Assembly: GCA_966250015.1 (NCBI GenBank)
Contig: CBINFS010000002.1
Coordinates: forward strand, 1 to 64,000
DNA: 64,000 nucleotides
Direction of reading: 5' to 3'
Source of the DNA: CBINFS01 sp966250015
Lineage (GTDB): Bacteria; Bacteroidota; Rhodothermia; Rhodothermales; DASSAV01
Shown in pieces: positions 25,391 to 34,584 of the stretch (position 1 is its first letter; the number at the start of each line of letters is the position of its first letter). The notes below the pieces were generated by a model. The model was not told the DNA's origin, did not search any database, and worked only from the letters and a program-made list of their open reading frames with translations. Both the position numbers and the translations under genes were made by a program.

Positions 25391-26905
25391 TCATCTGACC
25401 GGCAGTTTCAGCGGCGTGCCCTGTTGAATCGTCGTATTCAGCTGGACCTGGTTCAAAATGGCGAGCTCTTCGGCTGAAAATCCTTCCGGTAGCTGGGACG
25501 GCAGCAGGGTCTGGAAAGTGCCGGTACGCGGTGCGCGTGTTATCTGAAGGCGAACGGGTTTGATGTTCAGGATTCTCGAATCCCGGAGCGGCGCGAAGCC
25601 CCGCATCGTTCGAAGGAACTGGTCCCGGTAGTTCGCAAAGTTTTGTGCCACGGTGTACCCGATGAAGGTATTGACCCGTCCGCCGTGTTCGATGAAGTAG
25701 GACAGTATGCGGATCTGCTGTTGTTCAGTCTGGGCGTCTGCAACCACGTAATAGGCGGTCAGGCCGTTGACCGTTGCCGGGCCGCTTTCGACGACCGTGA
25801 GTCCCTGTTGCTGCGCGAAGGTGGAGGCTGCCTGACGAGCCGACGATTGCTGCGCGAGCGTAAAGATCATGATCGCCTGCTGGTTGGAAGCGATCATGCC
25901 CACCTGAGTTGGCTGGTTGATCACCTGGAAGTTCTGCGGGACGGGAAACTGGAAGGCGAGGTCCGGGTGGTAGAACGTGTTGTTTTCCGTGAAACCCTGG
26001 CGCGGGTTTTCGCCGAGCACGATCCCGTCGATAGCATTGTACAGTGAAGCTTGGTCGACTTGCTCCATATTGGCTCGTCCCTCCCACTCGGAAGCAAGCT
26101 GTAAGATGGTTTGCTCCCGCTCGCCCGGATCAGGGTGAGTCGAAAGCCAGTTTGGTATTCCCCCTCCTTGCTGCTCGCCCAGGCGCCGGAGTACGTTGAA
26201 GAAAGCAGACCCTTCGGCTGCTTCGTATCCCGACAGCGCCGCGTACTCCACACCGAGCCGATCGGACTCCCGCTCGTCGTCTCTGCTGTAGCTCAGGAAG
26301 AGCAGCTGCGCTGCCTGGCTGCCGAGGTTCAACAGGTTGCCGGCGGGAAGACCCAGCACTTCCTGCCCCAGAATGGCGCCGCCGATCAGTCCGAGCTGGC
26401 CGATCTGTTGCTCGAATGCTCTTTGTGAGGCGTGTCGGGCGGCCACGTGCCCGACCTCATGGCCGAGGACCACCGCAAGCTGGGCTTCGTTGGTCAGGTG
26501 AGATAACAGCCCCCTGGTGACGTAGACGTAACCGCCGGGCAAGGCGAAGGCATTTACGACGGGGCTGTCGAGCACACGGAATGTAAACGGTGTATTCCGA
26601 AACTCTTCAGGTGTATCCGGGCGGCGAAGGTGGCTGTTTTGCACCACCCGTTGCCCGACACGGTCGACGTATTGCGTCAGCTCAGCGTCATCGTAGAGGC
26701 CGAACTGGGCTATGATCTGCTGGTCAGCCTGCTGGCCGAGCTGCCGCTCCTGCGCCCAAGACATGCCGTACGCACGCTTTTTCCCGGTAACGGGGCTCCG
26801 CGATACCACACAGCCCGAAGCAAAAATGGCCGCAAGCAGAAGAATCAGGACGAACGGTATACGTTTCACGTGGAACACTGCCGGGTGGAAAACTGTCGGT
26901 GCCAT
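25391..26905 (-). CDS. M48-family metalloprotease lipoprotein
   Basis: A 504-residue exported zinc protease related to BepA/YfgC, which degrades misassembled outer-membrane proteins. The start ATG 26905 gives a signal ending in the lipobox FASGC. The protease domain (about 50-270) has NAFALPGGYVYVTRGLL, the zinc motif HEVGHVAARH and the third ligand region SRDDERESDRLGVEYAALSGY. The C-terminal half (about 310-500) is a beta-type domain (YHPDLAFQFPVPQNFQV) with a Lys/Pro tail instead of TPR repeats. A parS-like site (26862-26877) lies inside the codons for the signal peptide. Confidence 0.88.
   Translation of the reverse strand: MAPTVFHPAVFHVKRIPFVLILLLAAIFASGCVVSRSPVTGKKRAYGMSWAQERQLGQQADQQIIAQFGLYDDAELTQYVDRVGQRVVQNSHLRRPDTPEEFRNTPFTFRVLDSPVVNAFALPGGYVYVTRGLLSHLTNEAQLAVVLGHEVGHVAARHASQRAFEQQIGQLGLIGGAILGQEVLGLPAGNLLNLGSQAAQLLFLSYSRDDERESDRLGVEYAALSGYEAAEGSAFFNVLRRLGEQQGGGIPNWLSTHPDPGEREQTILQLASEWEGRANMEQVDQASLYNAIDGIVLGENPRQGFTENNTFYHPDLAFQFPVPQNFQVINQPTQVGMIASNQQAIMIFTLAQQSSARQAASTFAQQQGLTVVESGPATVNGLTAYYVVADAQTEQQQIRILSYFIEHGGRVNTFIGYTVAQNFANYRDQFLRTMRGFAPLRDSRILNIKPVRLQITRAPRTGTFQTLLPSQLPEGFSAEELAILNQVQLNTTIQQGTPLKLPVR
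26862..26877. promoter_or_regulatory. parS-like site 1 (CGTTTCACGTGGAACA)
   Basis: It matches 14 of 16 positions of the ParB-binding parS consensus TGTTTCACGTGAAACA, centred on CACGTG. It lies within the start of the M48 protease gene. Two further copies are at 29334 and 34569. Confidence 0.65.
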
Positions 26906-27078
26906 ACTTTTTTGACTCCTTGCGTGTGGATTGAAATGAGAGACGGCAACAACGGCTGTGAAGCAATAATACAACGCAACGTTTGAATCTGGGAAGCCGA
27001 AAAGGCACCCTTCTTAGCTCGTGACCTTGTCTGCGGATCCGCTGGACGTCAAAAAACACCGATTTCTTACAATCAGTG

Positions 27079-28218
27079 CTACTGCTCAACCTGTCCGTCG
27101 ACAATCCGGATACTTGAACAGGCCGGATCGTCGAACGGGACGAAGTCGTCGAAAGGCGATACCTGTGTTGCGGTCATTATGGTCTGTCCGACGTCGTCGC
27201 CCTTCAGCAATTCGAGAAAGGATTGGATCCTTGCGGGATCGAGGCTTCCGAAAACGTCGTCGAGCAGGAGGATGGGCTTCTCGTCGAGCCGGTCCTGTAG
27301 GTAGAAGTATTGGGCGAGCTTCAGTGCCATTCCAAAGGTTCGGTGCTGGCCCTGAGAGGCGTAACGGCGAACCTCGAAGTCGTTGAGGCGAAAGATGATT
27401 TCGTCGAGGTGCGGTCCGACCAGCGTGCGGCCGAGCTCCACCTCTCGCCGGCCAGCGCGATGGAGCTTCTCCCGGAAAAGCTGCTCGATTTCCGCCTCGT
27501 CGGCGTCGGGTGGGATATCACCGATGGTGACGTATTCGGCCGTGGGGCGCTCGACGGCCTCCCCGAACTTCTCGTGGGCGCGCTCGAGAAAACCGGCGAA
27601 CGTCGAAATAAATCGCATGCGAGCCAGGATGACGCGTGCCCCCAGCACGACGAGCTCTTCATTCCACGATTCGAGCTGGGTTTTGAACCCGGGCGAGACG
27701 CCTCGCCGACGCTGCTGCGTCAGCAGCTCGTTCCGTTGTTTGAGCGCGCGACCATACTTCAGCACGTCGTCGAGGTAGACTGGCCGCGCCTGGCTGAGGA
27801 CGTTATTGACGAAGCGACGGCGCTGGTCGGGCCCGCCCGCCGTGAGCGCGTGGTCTTCGGGCGAAAAAACGACGACCGGCAACATCCCGACCACCTGCGA
27901 CAGCCGTTCGACCGGCGCCTTGTTGACGAGAATGCTTTTCCCCTGATCCGGCAGGTACACCAGCCGCACGAGAAGCTCGGGACGGCGCGTGCCTTCGAAA
28001 TGGCCTTCGATCTCGAAGTAAGGCGCGCCCTTCCGAAGCGCATAGCTATCCTGCGAGACGACGAAGCTTTTCGAGAGGCAGAGGTAGTGAATGGCTTCGA
28101 GGACGTTGGTCTTCCCCGCTCCGTTCGGACCGTGGATCAGGTTCACCTTCGGCGCAAATGAAACCTGCGTCTGCTCGTGTGCGCGAAAGGACAGAAGACG
28201 AATGGAGTGGAGAATCAT
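27079..28218 (-). CDS. recF: DNA replication and repair protein RecF
   Basis: A 379-residue ATPase that binds gapped DNA and, with RecO and RecR, loads RecA at stalled forks. The Walker A GPNGAGKTNVLEAI lies at residues 30-43, the ABC signature region near QHRTFGMALKLAQ and Walker B at KPILLLDDVFGSLD. Typical RecF features are the start MILHSIRLLSFRAHEQ, VVVFSPEDHALTAGGPDQRRRFVN and the C-terminal VSPFDDF. recF often adjoins dnaA-dnaN-gyrB near the origin; here it stands alone but still in an origin-type neighbourhood. It is divergent from murQ with 190 bp between them. Confidence 0.96.
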   Translation of the reverse strand: MILHSIRLLSFRAHEQTQVSFAPKVNLIHGPNGAGKTNVLEAIHYLCLSKSFVVSQDSYALRKGAPYFEIEGHFEGTRRPELLVRLVYLPDQGKSILVNKAPVERLSQVVGMLPVVVFSPEDHALTAGGPDQRRRFVNNVLSQARPVYLDDVLKYGRALKQRNELLTQQRRRGVSPGFKTQLESWNEELVVLGARVILARMRFISTFAGFLERAHEKFGEAVERPTAEYVTIGDIPPDADEAEIEQLFREKLHRAGRREVELGRTLVGPHLDEIIFRLNDFEVRRYASQGQHRTFGMALKLAQYFYLQDRLDEKPILLLDDVFGSLDPARIQSFLELLKGDDVGQTIMTATQVSPFDDFVPFDDPACSSIRIVDGQVEQ

Positions 28219-28407
28219 GCGTTAAGACAGCCAGTTGTGTATTCACAACCAGAATTTGCGGCGTGAATGGCCGGATAAAAAATGGAATCCATGGGGAAAG
28301 TTACGGGTTGCGGCGTTCAAGCGCCCGTTTTGTAATTTGACCATTCGTCCGGCTTTAAGTTTGGCTGCATTCCTATCGACCGGACTTACCCTTGACGAGA
28401 AACCGAC

Positions 28408-29325
28408 ATGACAGAGCCTTTGCTTTTCGAGGAGCTGAAATCCCTCGCGACCGAGCAGTCGAACCCCCGCTCCCTTCAGATCGACACGGCTCCCGTACGC
28501 GAAATCCTTGAAATCATCAACACGGAAGACCACCGGGTGCCAATTGCCGTGAGGGAAGAGATCCCGTACATCGAACAGGCGGTGGACCTGGTCGTGGAAG
28601 CATTCAAGGCCGGCGGACGGCTTTTTTACGTCGGCGCCGGCACCAGCGGCCGCCTCGGGATTCTCGACGCATCGGAATGTCCTCCCACCTTTGGAGTTCC
28701 CTACGACATGGTTCAAGGGTTGATTGCGGGAGGAAAGGAAGCGGTCTTTCGGGCGCAGGAGGGTGCGGAGGATTTAGAGGAGAACGGCGTTCGGGACGTC
28801 GAGAAGGCCGGCATCACCGCAAAGGACGTTGTTTGCGGCATTGCGGCGAGCCGTCGCACGCCTTACGTGGTAGGCGCCATCAAGCATGCGCGTAAGCTCG
28901 GTTGCAAAACACTGTTCGTGACGTGTAACCCGCGTTCTGAATTCAACCTCGACGTGGACGTGGCCATCTGCCCGGTGGTGGGTCCGGAAGTCATCATGGG
29001 CTCGACGCGCATGAAAAGCGGCACCGCGCAAAAGCTGGTCCTCAACATGATCACCACCGCCTCGATGATCCGACTCGGCAAGGTGTACAGGAACATGATG
29101 GTCGACCTTCAGATGACCAACAAGAAGCTGGTCGAGCGTTCCAAACGCATCGTCATGACCGTCACCGGCGTGGATTATGCAGAGGCCAGCCGCGTGCTCG
29201 AATTGGCAGGAGGGCACGTCAAGACGGCGCTCGTGATGATTCTGGCTGGAGTCGACGCCGCGGTTGCCAGGGAGCGCCTGGAGGCGGCCGGAGGTTTCGT
29301 CCGCCCCGCAATTTCCATGATGTGA
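28408..29325 (+). CDS. murQ: N-acetylmuramic acid 6-phosphate etherase
   Basis: A 305-residue cytosolic SIS-domain lyase that removes D-lactate from N-acetylmuramic acid 6-phosphate to give GlcNAc-6-phosphate in cell-wall recycling. Markers are LFEELKSLATEQSNPRSLQI near the start, the sugar-phosphate site YVGAGTSGRLGILDASECPP (with the catalytic Glu), QGLIAGGKEAVFRAQEGAED (second acidic residue), CGIAASRRTPYVVGA, and the EVIMGSTRMKSGTAQKLVLN stretch. Length and order fit the family. No PTS transporter or anmK lies next to it. A parS-like site follows the stop by 9 bp. Confidence 0.96.
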   Translation: MTEPLLFEELKSLATEQSNPRSLQIDTAPVREILEIINTEDHRVPIAVREEIPYIEQAVDLVVEAFKAGGRLFYVGAGTSGRLGILDASECPPTFGVPYDMVQGLIAGGKEAVFRAQEGAEDLEENGVRDVEKAGITAKDVVCGIAASRRTPYVVGAIKHARKLGCKTLFVTCNPRSEFNLDVDVAICPVVGPEVIMGSTRMKSGTAQKLVLNMITTASMIRLGKVYRNMMVDLQMTNKKLVERSKRIVMTVTGVDYAEASRVLELAGGHVKTALVMILAGVDAAVARERLEAAGGFVRPAISMM

Positions 29326-29333
29326 AACGGACA

Positions 29334-29349
29334 TGTTCCACGTGGAACG
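29334..29349. promoter_or_regulatory. parS-like site 2 (TGTTCCACGTGGAACG)
   Basis: It contains the perfect palindrome GTTCCACGTGGAAC (29335-29348) in the murQ-mfd gap and differs from the general parS consensus at the positions where the other two copies in the window also differ (GGAAC instead of GAAAC). Confidence 0.65.
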
Positions 29350-29442
29350 CTCCGTGGACAGCACTGATAATTAACGAATCCATTTCCTGCCGCGTGCGTT
29401 TTACGCGTCCTGCGCCGTAATCCAACCGGGTTACGGCATTTC

Positions 29443-32400
29443 GTGCTTGCAGTAAAACTATTACGGACGCCCGTGTCGTTAAAACCGATATACCAGCAGA
29501 TCGTGACGACCGATCTGTTTTTGAGAGCAGCGGATTGGTGCAGTCAGAATCGTTCTCCGGCCGCGTCGTCGCTTCAGTTCAAGGGCGCCGTCGGGTCCAT
29601 ACCCGCATTCTTACTCCATTTCCTGAACGGCAGGCTGAATAGGCCGCTTCTGTGCATTCTGCCGACGGAGGAAGCCGCGGCTTATCTCCAGAGTGACCTC
29701 GAGCAGCTCAATAACAGCATGGAGGGCATCCTGCTGCTGCCTCCCACCGGGGTGAAGCCGTACGACGACGAACAGATCCCGGACACCGCACCGCTCATCC
29801 AGCGGGCGGACGTCATCCAGCAGCTCATGGAGGGCTATAAGGGAATACTGGTCACGAGCATTCCTGCCTTGTTTGAGCTGCTGCCTCCGGCGGGTACGGT
29901 CCGGCACGAGACAATCGTGGTGTCCGTAGGGGAAATCATTTCGATCGATCAGCTCTCCGCACAGTTTGCAGCGCACGGTTTTGAACCGGTCGAGTTCGTC
30001 GAACGGCCCGGCGAAATGGCGATAAGGGGCGGCATCGTCGACATCTACCCGTTTTCGGGCGAGTATCCGATTCGAATCGAGTTTTTTGGCGACGAGGTCG
30101 ACTCGATTCGGGAGTTTGATGCAAAGACGCAGCGGTCCGTCAGCCGGTTGACGACGGCCAGGCTCGTCCCCAATCTCGAACGGCAAAAAGGCGTTTCGGC
30201 GGCGGATCACACGACCCTTTTCGAATACCTGCCTGACGACGCCCTCATTGCAACCTTCGACGAGACGCGCGCGATCCAGTATCTGGACGAGCTGTTTGCG
30301 GCAGCGTTGGACGAAGCAAGCAAGCGAATCTCGCAAAACGGCAGTACGGCTCCGGATCCTCCGGAGTATTTGTATCTGGACGGTACGCGCCTGGAGGCGG
30401 CGTTGCTGACGCGCCCGCGTCTCATCTTCGGTTCCTTCGTCGACAGCGTGGCGGACGAGGTTCTGCACCTCGACGGGAGGCCCCAGCCGGAGTTTCGCGG
30501 CAACATGGCGCTGCTCCGGAGCAGAATCGTAGAGAACGACCGGCAGCACATCCAGACGTTCATCCTATGTGACAGCCACTCGCAGGAGGCCAGGTTACGG
30601 GAGCTGCTGGAAGAGGACGGCGACCCGCTGCCCTGCCGCCTGCTGGTCGAATCGCTGCACGAAGGGTTCGAAATCCCATCGCTCTCCCTCGCCGTTTATA
30701 CCGATCATCAGATCTTCAGCCGGTACCACCGGCCGACAGCCCGGAAGAGACGCAAATATCAGGGTGGACTCACGCCACGCGAACTGCAAAACCTCAAGCC
30801 CGGGGATTTTGTCGTTCACGTCGATCACGGCATAGGAAAATTTGCCGGAATGCAGCAGATCACCGTCAGAGGCAAGCAGCAGGAGGCCGTCCGGGTGCTC
30901 TTCGCCGGTGACGACGTGCTCTACGTCAACATCAACGCGTTACACAAGCTCTTCAAGTATTCAGGTCGAGAGGGACATCAGCCGAAGCTCACCAGGCTCG
31001 GGTCGGGACAGTGGGAGAGAACGAAGTCGAAAACGAAGAAGCGGCTCAAGGACATCGCACGCGACCTGATCCAGCTTTACGCCCGGCGAAAAGCTTCGAA
31101 AGGATACGCGTTCTCCAAGGACACGATCTGGCAGCGGGAGCTCGAAGCCTCGTTTCAGTTCGAGGATACGCCCGACCAGGCGGCCACTTCGGAAGCCGTC
31201 AAGCAAGACATGGAGCAGAGTGCCCCCATGGACCGGCTCGTTTGCGGAGACGTTGGATTCGGCAAGACTGAAATAGCCGTACGCGCGGCTTTTAAAGCCG
31301 TTCAGGACGGAAAGCAGGTGGCCGTCCTGGTGCCGACAACCATTCTGGCCAAGCAACACTACGAAACGTTTACGAGCCGCCTCGCCAACTTCCCGGTCCG
31401 AATCGAGTCGCTCTCCCGCTTCAAGTCCACCGCAGAGCAAAAAGCCATCATCGAGGCGACGTCAAAGGGCGACGTCGACATACTGATCGGTACGCACCGT
31501 CTCACCTCGAAAGACGTTTCGTTCAAGAATCTGGGTTTGTTGGTCATCGATGAGGAGCAGCGTTTCGGCGTTTCGGTGAAGGAGAAGCTCCGTAAGCTCA
31601 GGGCGGAGGTCGATACGCTCACCCTTACGGCCACACCAATCCCTCGCACGCTTCAATTTTCGCTGCTCGGCGCACGGGACCTCTCGATCATCAGCACGCC
31701 GCCGCCCAACCGCCAGCCCATTGTCACGGAGATCCACACGTTCGACAAGGACCTGATCCGGGATGCCATACTTTACGAGGTAAACCGGGGCGGCCAGGTC
31801 TTCTTCATCCACAACCGGGTCCAGACGATCGACGAAATCGCCGTCATGCTGCGGGCGATGCTCCCCGAGGTCCGCATTCGCACCGCACACGGGCAGATGG
31901 CCTCCCGGGACCTCGAAAGTGTGATGATGGATTTCGTGGACCGAAAGTTCGACGTGCTGGTCAGCACGAACATCATCGAAAGCGGCCTCGACATCTCGAA
32001 CGCGAACACGATCATCATCAATCACGCCGAGCGATTCGGCCTCTCGGAGCTCCATCAGCTCAGGGGAAGGGTGGGCCGATCCGACAGGAAGGCGTTCTGT
32101 TACCTGCTCGTGCCCTCGATCCACACGCTCACCCGGGAAGCGCGGCAGCGCCTGCAAGCCGTCGAGGAGTTCAGCGACCTCGGGAGCGGCTTCAACATTG
32201 CCATGCGCGACCTCGACATCCGCGGCGCCGGCAATCTGCTCGGCGCCGAACAGACCGGGTTCATCGACGAGGTCGGATTCGAAACCTACCACAAGATCCT
32301 CGACGAGGCGGTCCGCGAGCTCCAGGCGGAAGAGTTCACCGGGGTGTTCGAGAACGTGCCGGCGCCTCCGGCCAGCGAGACGATCGTCGACGTGGACGAA

Positions 32401-32847
32401 GACACCTTCATCCCGGAAACGTACCTGTCCAACAACGTCGAGCGGTTGAACATCTACCGGCGGCTTAGTGAAGCGACGGATGAGGCCGCGCTCGATGCGA
32501 TTCGGGACGAATTGCAGGACCGATTCGGCCCGGTGACGGAGCCGATCGAGAATCTGTTCTGTGCGATGAGGTTAAAGATCGCAGCCGAGTCGTTGCGGTT
32601 GGCCAAGATCACATACAAGAACCAGCGCCTGTTCCTCGAGATGCCTTCACAGGAGGCCGACCAGTATTTCTACGATACGTACTTCTATCCTCTTCTCGAG
32701 CGTCTCGCAGGGCTCGATCGCCGCTATGTGCTGAAAGACACTGATAAACGCCTCCGGGTCATCATTCAGGACGTACCCGATTTGTCCAGCGCGCAGGCTA
32801 TCATGGAGAAGCTTCAGCTCCAAACGGAGAAAACCGCCGTCCAGTGA
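29443..32847 (+). CDS. mfd: Transcription-repair coupling factor Mfd
   Basis: A 1134-residue translocase that removes RNA polymerase stalled at DNA lesions and recruits UvrA. Domains in order: UvrB-homology module (about 40-360; PTGVKPYDDEQIPD, ERPGEMAIRGGIVDIYPF), the RNA polymerase interaction domain (LKPGDFVVHVDHGIGKFAGM), superfamily 2 helicase lobes with GDVGFGKTE (Walker A), VLVPTTILAKQHYETF, IDEEQRFGV (DEEQ box), LTATPIPRTLQFS and QLRGRVGRSDRKAFCYLL, the TRG motif region, and a C-terminal TRCF domain (LNIYRRLSEATDEAALDAI). The start is GTG 29443; a later GTG in the first 15 codons could also serve. It converges with the WYL regulator gene, 7 bp away. Confidence 0.96.
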   Translation: MLAVKLLRTPVSLKPIYQQIVTTDLFLRAADWCSQNRSPAASSLQFKGAVGSIPAFLLHFLNGRLNRPLLCILPTEEAAAYLQSDLEQLNNSMEGILLLPPTGVKPYDDEQIPDTAPLIQRADVIQQLMEGYKGILVTSIPALFELLPPAGTVRHETIVVSVGEIISIDQLSAQFAAHGFEPVEFVERPGEMAIRGGIVDIYPFSGEYPIRIEFFGDEVDSIREFDAKTQRSVSRLTTARLVPNLERQKGVSAADHTTLFEYLPDDALIATFDETRAIQYLDELFAAALDEASKRISQNGSTAPDPPEYLYLDGTRLEAALLTRPRLIFGSFVDSVADEVLHLDGRPQPEFRGNMALLRSRIVENDRQHIQTFILCDSHSQEARLRELLEEDGDPLPCRLLVESLHEGFEIPSLSLAVYTDHQIFSRYHRPTARKRRKYQGGLTPRELQNLKPGDFVVHVDHGIGKFAGMQQITVRGKQQEAVRVLFAGDDVLYVNINALHKLFKYSGREGHQPKLTRLGSGQWERTKSKTKKRLKDIARDLIQLYARRKASKGYAFSKDTIWQRELEASFQFEDTPDQAATSEAVKQDMEQSAPMDRLVCGDVGFGKTEIAVRAAFKAVQDGKQVAVLVPTTILAKQHYETFTSRLANFPVRIESLSRFKSTAEQKAIIEATSKGDVDILIGTHRLTSKDVSFKNLGLLVIDEEQRFGVSVKEKLRKLRAEVDTLTLTATPIPRTLQFSLLGARDLSIISTPPPNRQPIVTEIHTFDKDLIRDAILYEVNRGGQVFFIHNRVQTIDEIAVMLRAMLPEVRIRTAHGQMASRDLESVMMDFVDRKFDVLVSTNIIESGLDISNANTIIINHAERFGLSELHQLRGRVGRSDRKAFCYLLVPSIHTLTREARQRLQAVEEFSDLGSGFNIAMRDLDIRGAGNLLGAEQTGFIDEVGFETYHKILDEAVRELQAEEFTGVFENVPAPPASETIVDVDEDTFIPETYLSNNVERLNIYRRLSEATDEAALDAIRDELQDRFGPVTEPIENLFCAMRLKIAAESLRLAKITYKNQRLFLEMPSQEADQYFYDTYFYPLLERLAGLDRRYVLKDTDKRLRVIIQDVPDLSSAQAIMEKLQLQTEKTAVQ

Positions 32848-32854
32848 ATGGGGT

Positions 32855-33850
32855 TTACGACTCGGTACTGACGGTTTCCGAATAGGTATTGAGGATCGTG
32901 GCAGCGAGCTGCCGCATGCGATCCTTCAGCCGGTCCGGCTCGAGGACGAGCGCCTGCTCGCCGAATCGCAATAGCCAGCGCCCGACGTAGTCCATGTTGT
33001 CGAAGTAAAACGTCACCTCGATCCCATCCGGCGTCTCCTTCTCCTCCTCGATCTGGGCTGGAATGCCGCGCCGCGCCCACCGGTAGATGCGGGGCGAAAA
33101 GCGTACACGGATTCGCTCGTTGGATACGCTCTCGCCTCTTTCGCGAAGGTGTGTCTCCAGGTCGAAATCTTCGGGCGGCTCGAACGTTTCGTTCAGGACG
33201 CGAAGCGAGCGGATGTAATCGAGCCGAAAGTTTCGGATGTCCTTGCGGAGGTGGTCGAACGCGATCAGGTTCCAGTGGTCGTAGTAGTAGACGAGGCCGA
33301 GCGGATCGACGGTGCGCCGGGTGAGCTCGTCACGGCTCTGAACGTAGTACTCCATCAAAACCGACCTCCGGCGGCTCACGGCCTGGCTGAGCTCGTACCA
33401 CCTTCCCTCGTCTTCTTCGTCCGAATGTACCGCGTTCAGCCAGTACGGGTCGAGCACCGTTCGCTCCTGAAGGTTTTCGATGTACTCGCGGATTTCTTTG
33501 GGGAGAACCGAGAGTATTTTTAAGGCGACCTGGTCGGCATCTTTCCGGAGGGAGGCGTCGGACTGGAGCGTCATGAACCGCGTGCCGGTGAGCAAGGTGG
33601 CGGCTTCGCGAGCGGTGAGCATGAGCGGGGGGAGCTGGTAGCCGTCTAAGATCTCGTATCCTCCCGTTTCGGCGTAGGTGAGCGGCACCCCGGACTCACT
33701 CAAAGCCCGGAGGTCCCGAAATACGGTTCGCCTGCTCACGCCGAAATGCTCCGCCAGGTCTTTCGACGACATGCTCGGCCGGTTCTGGAGCAAAAGGATG
33801 GTGGCAAACAGCCGTTCAGTCCGATTGAGAAAGCGGTCTTTGTTGCTCAT
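32855..33850 (-). CDS. WYL-domain transcriptional regulator (YafY/DeoR-type HTH)
   Basis: A 331-residue regulator. The N-terminal winged helix-turn-helix (about 10-60) reads ERLFATILLLQNRPSMSSKD then LAEHFGVSRRTVFRDLRALS. A WYL ligand-sensing domain spans about 145-230 (RSVLMEYYVQSRDEL..., DPLGLVYYYDHWNLIAFDH). The C-terminal WCX-like part includes WLLRFGEQALVLEPDRL. Such proteins respond to nucleic-acid-type or nucleotide ligands and often govern DNA damage or defence genes. Its start codon overlaps the rsmG stop by four bases (ATGA), so the two are cotranscribed and translationally coupled, which places it in the origin-proximal operon. Confidence 0.88.
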   Translation of the reverse strand: MSNKDRFLNRTERLFATILLLQNRPSMSSKDLAEHFGVSRRTVFRDLRALSESGVPLTYAETGGYEILDGYQLPPLMLTAREAATLLTGTRFMTLQSDASLRKDADQVALKILSVLPKEIREYIENLQERTVLDPYWLNAVHSDEEDEGRWYELSQAVSRRRSVLMEYYVQSRDELTRRTVDPLGLVYYYDHWNLIAFDHLRKDIRNFRLDYIRSLRVLNETFEPPEDFDLETHLRERGESVSNERIRVRFSPRIYRWARRGIPAQIEEEKETPDGIEVTFYFDNMDYVGRWLLRFGEQALVLEPDRLKDRMRQLAATILNTYSETVSTES

Positions 33851-34482
33851 CTCACGTGGAGAAGGAATTTGTCAGCGAAATAAGGCCTTCCAAGAAGGTC
33901 CTCGAGGGACAGCGTCTCGATCACGACGTCGGGATATCGCGCAAGCAGATCCTGCCGTTCTTTCTTGAGGTCACCCCCTTTCAGGCAAACGAGGCCTGGA
34001 CGCCAATACGAATCATCTGACTTAAAAGTATGGCTTTCACGCACCGAAAGGTGCCAGCTCCAGGTGTCCGCCAGCGACGCCGTTGCTCTGGACACCGAGT
34101 AGTCGGTTTTACCCGGCCATGCCTCGGCTCTACCCTGCCATGGATGCACGTTGTGAAGGTCCAGCCTTCGCGCCATCGCCGTGACAGCCTGCACCTTTTT
34201 CCCGATGGAATCTACTGCACAAAACTCGACATCAGGGAAGCGGATGGCCAGTGGAATCACGGGAAGGCCGCCGCCCGTGCCCCAGTCCACTACGCGGCTC
34301 GACGCGGGGAATGCCCGACGTGTGATGGCGAGGGAGTGCAGCACGTGCCGCTCCTCAAAAAATGCTTCCGAATCGTGCGAGACCAGGTTGAGCCGTTTAT
34401 TGTACCCAAGCAAAAGGTCCTGGTAAGCTTTTAGCTTCTCCCGTTGCTCCAGCGTGCACTCGTCAAGCGGATTCCAGGGCAT
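33847..34482 (-). CDS. rsmG: 16S rRNA (guanine527-N7)-methyltransferase RsmG
   Basis: A 211-residue enzyme (GidB) that methylates G527 of 16S rRNA with SAM; loss gives low-level streptomycin resistance in other bacteria. Family markers: KLKAYQDLLLGYNKRLNLVS, the SAM site VVDWGTGGGLPVIPLAI, the acidic residue in FCAVDSIGKKVQAV, and SVSRATASL. The usual GSGAGxPG is here GTGGGLP. It lies just after mnmG, 102 bp downstream, the common gidA-gidB order near the origin. Its end overlaps the WYL regulator start. Confidence 0.94.
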   Translation of the reverse strand: MPWNPLDECTLEQREKLKAYQDLLLGYNKRLNLVSHDSEAFFEERHVLHSLAITRRAFPASSRVVDWGTGGGLPVIPLAIRFPDVEFCAVDSIGKKVQAVTAMARRLDLHNVHPWQGRAEAWPGKTDYSVSRATASLADTWSWHLSVRESHTFKSDDSYWRPGLVCLKGGDLKKERQDLLARYPDVVIETLSLEDLLGRPYFADKFLLHVR

Positions 34483-34568
34483 TACGTGTTGTTGGCAGTA
34501 CGAAAGAGTGGTCGGCCGAGACCGGAAAATACGACAGGTTACTCATCACGACGGTGTTTGCCGCCGCA

Positions 34569-34584
34569 TGTTTCACGTGGAACG
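34569..34584. promoter_or_regulatory. parS-like site 3 (TGTTTCACGTGGAACG)
   Basis: It matches 14 of 16 positions of the parS consensus. It lies in the rsmG-mnmG gap and ends one base before the mnmG stop codon. Proximity of parS to gidA/gidB is common. Confidence 0.7.

Noticed and set aside
33851..33860. A further CACGTG (33853-33858) at the rsmG/WYL overlap, as a fourth parS site.
   Set aside because: Its flanks match only about 10 of 16 parS positions and the arms are not complementary outside the core.
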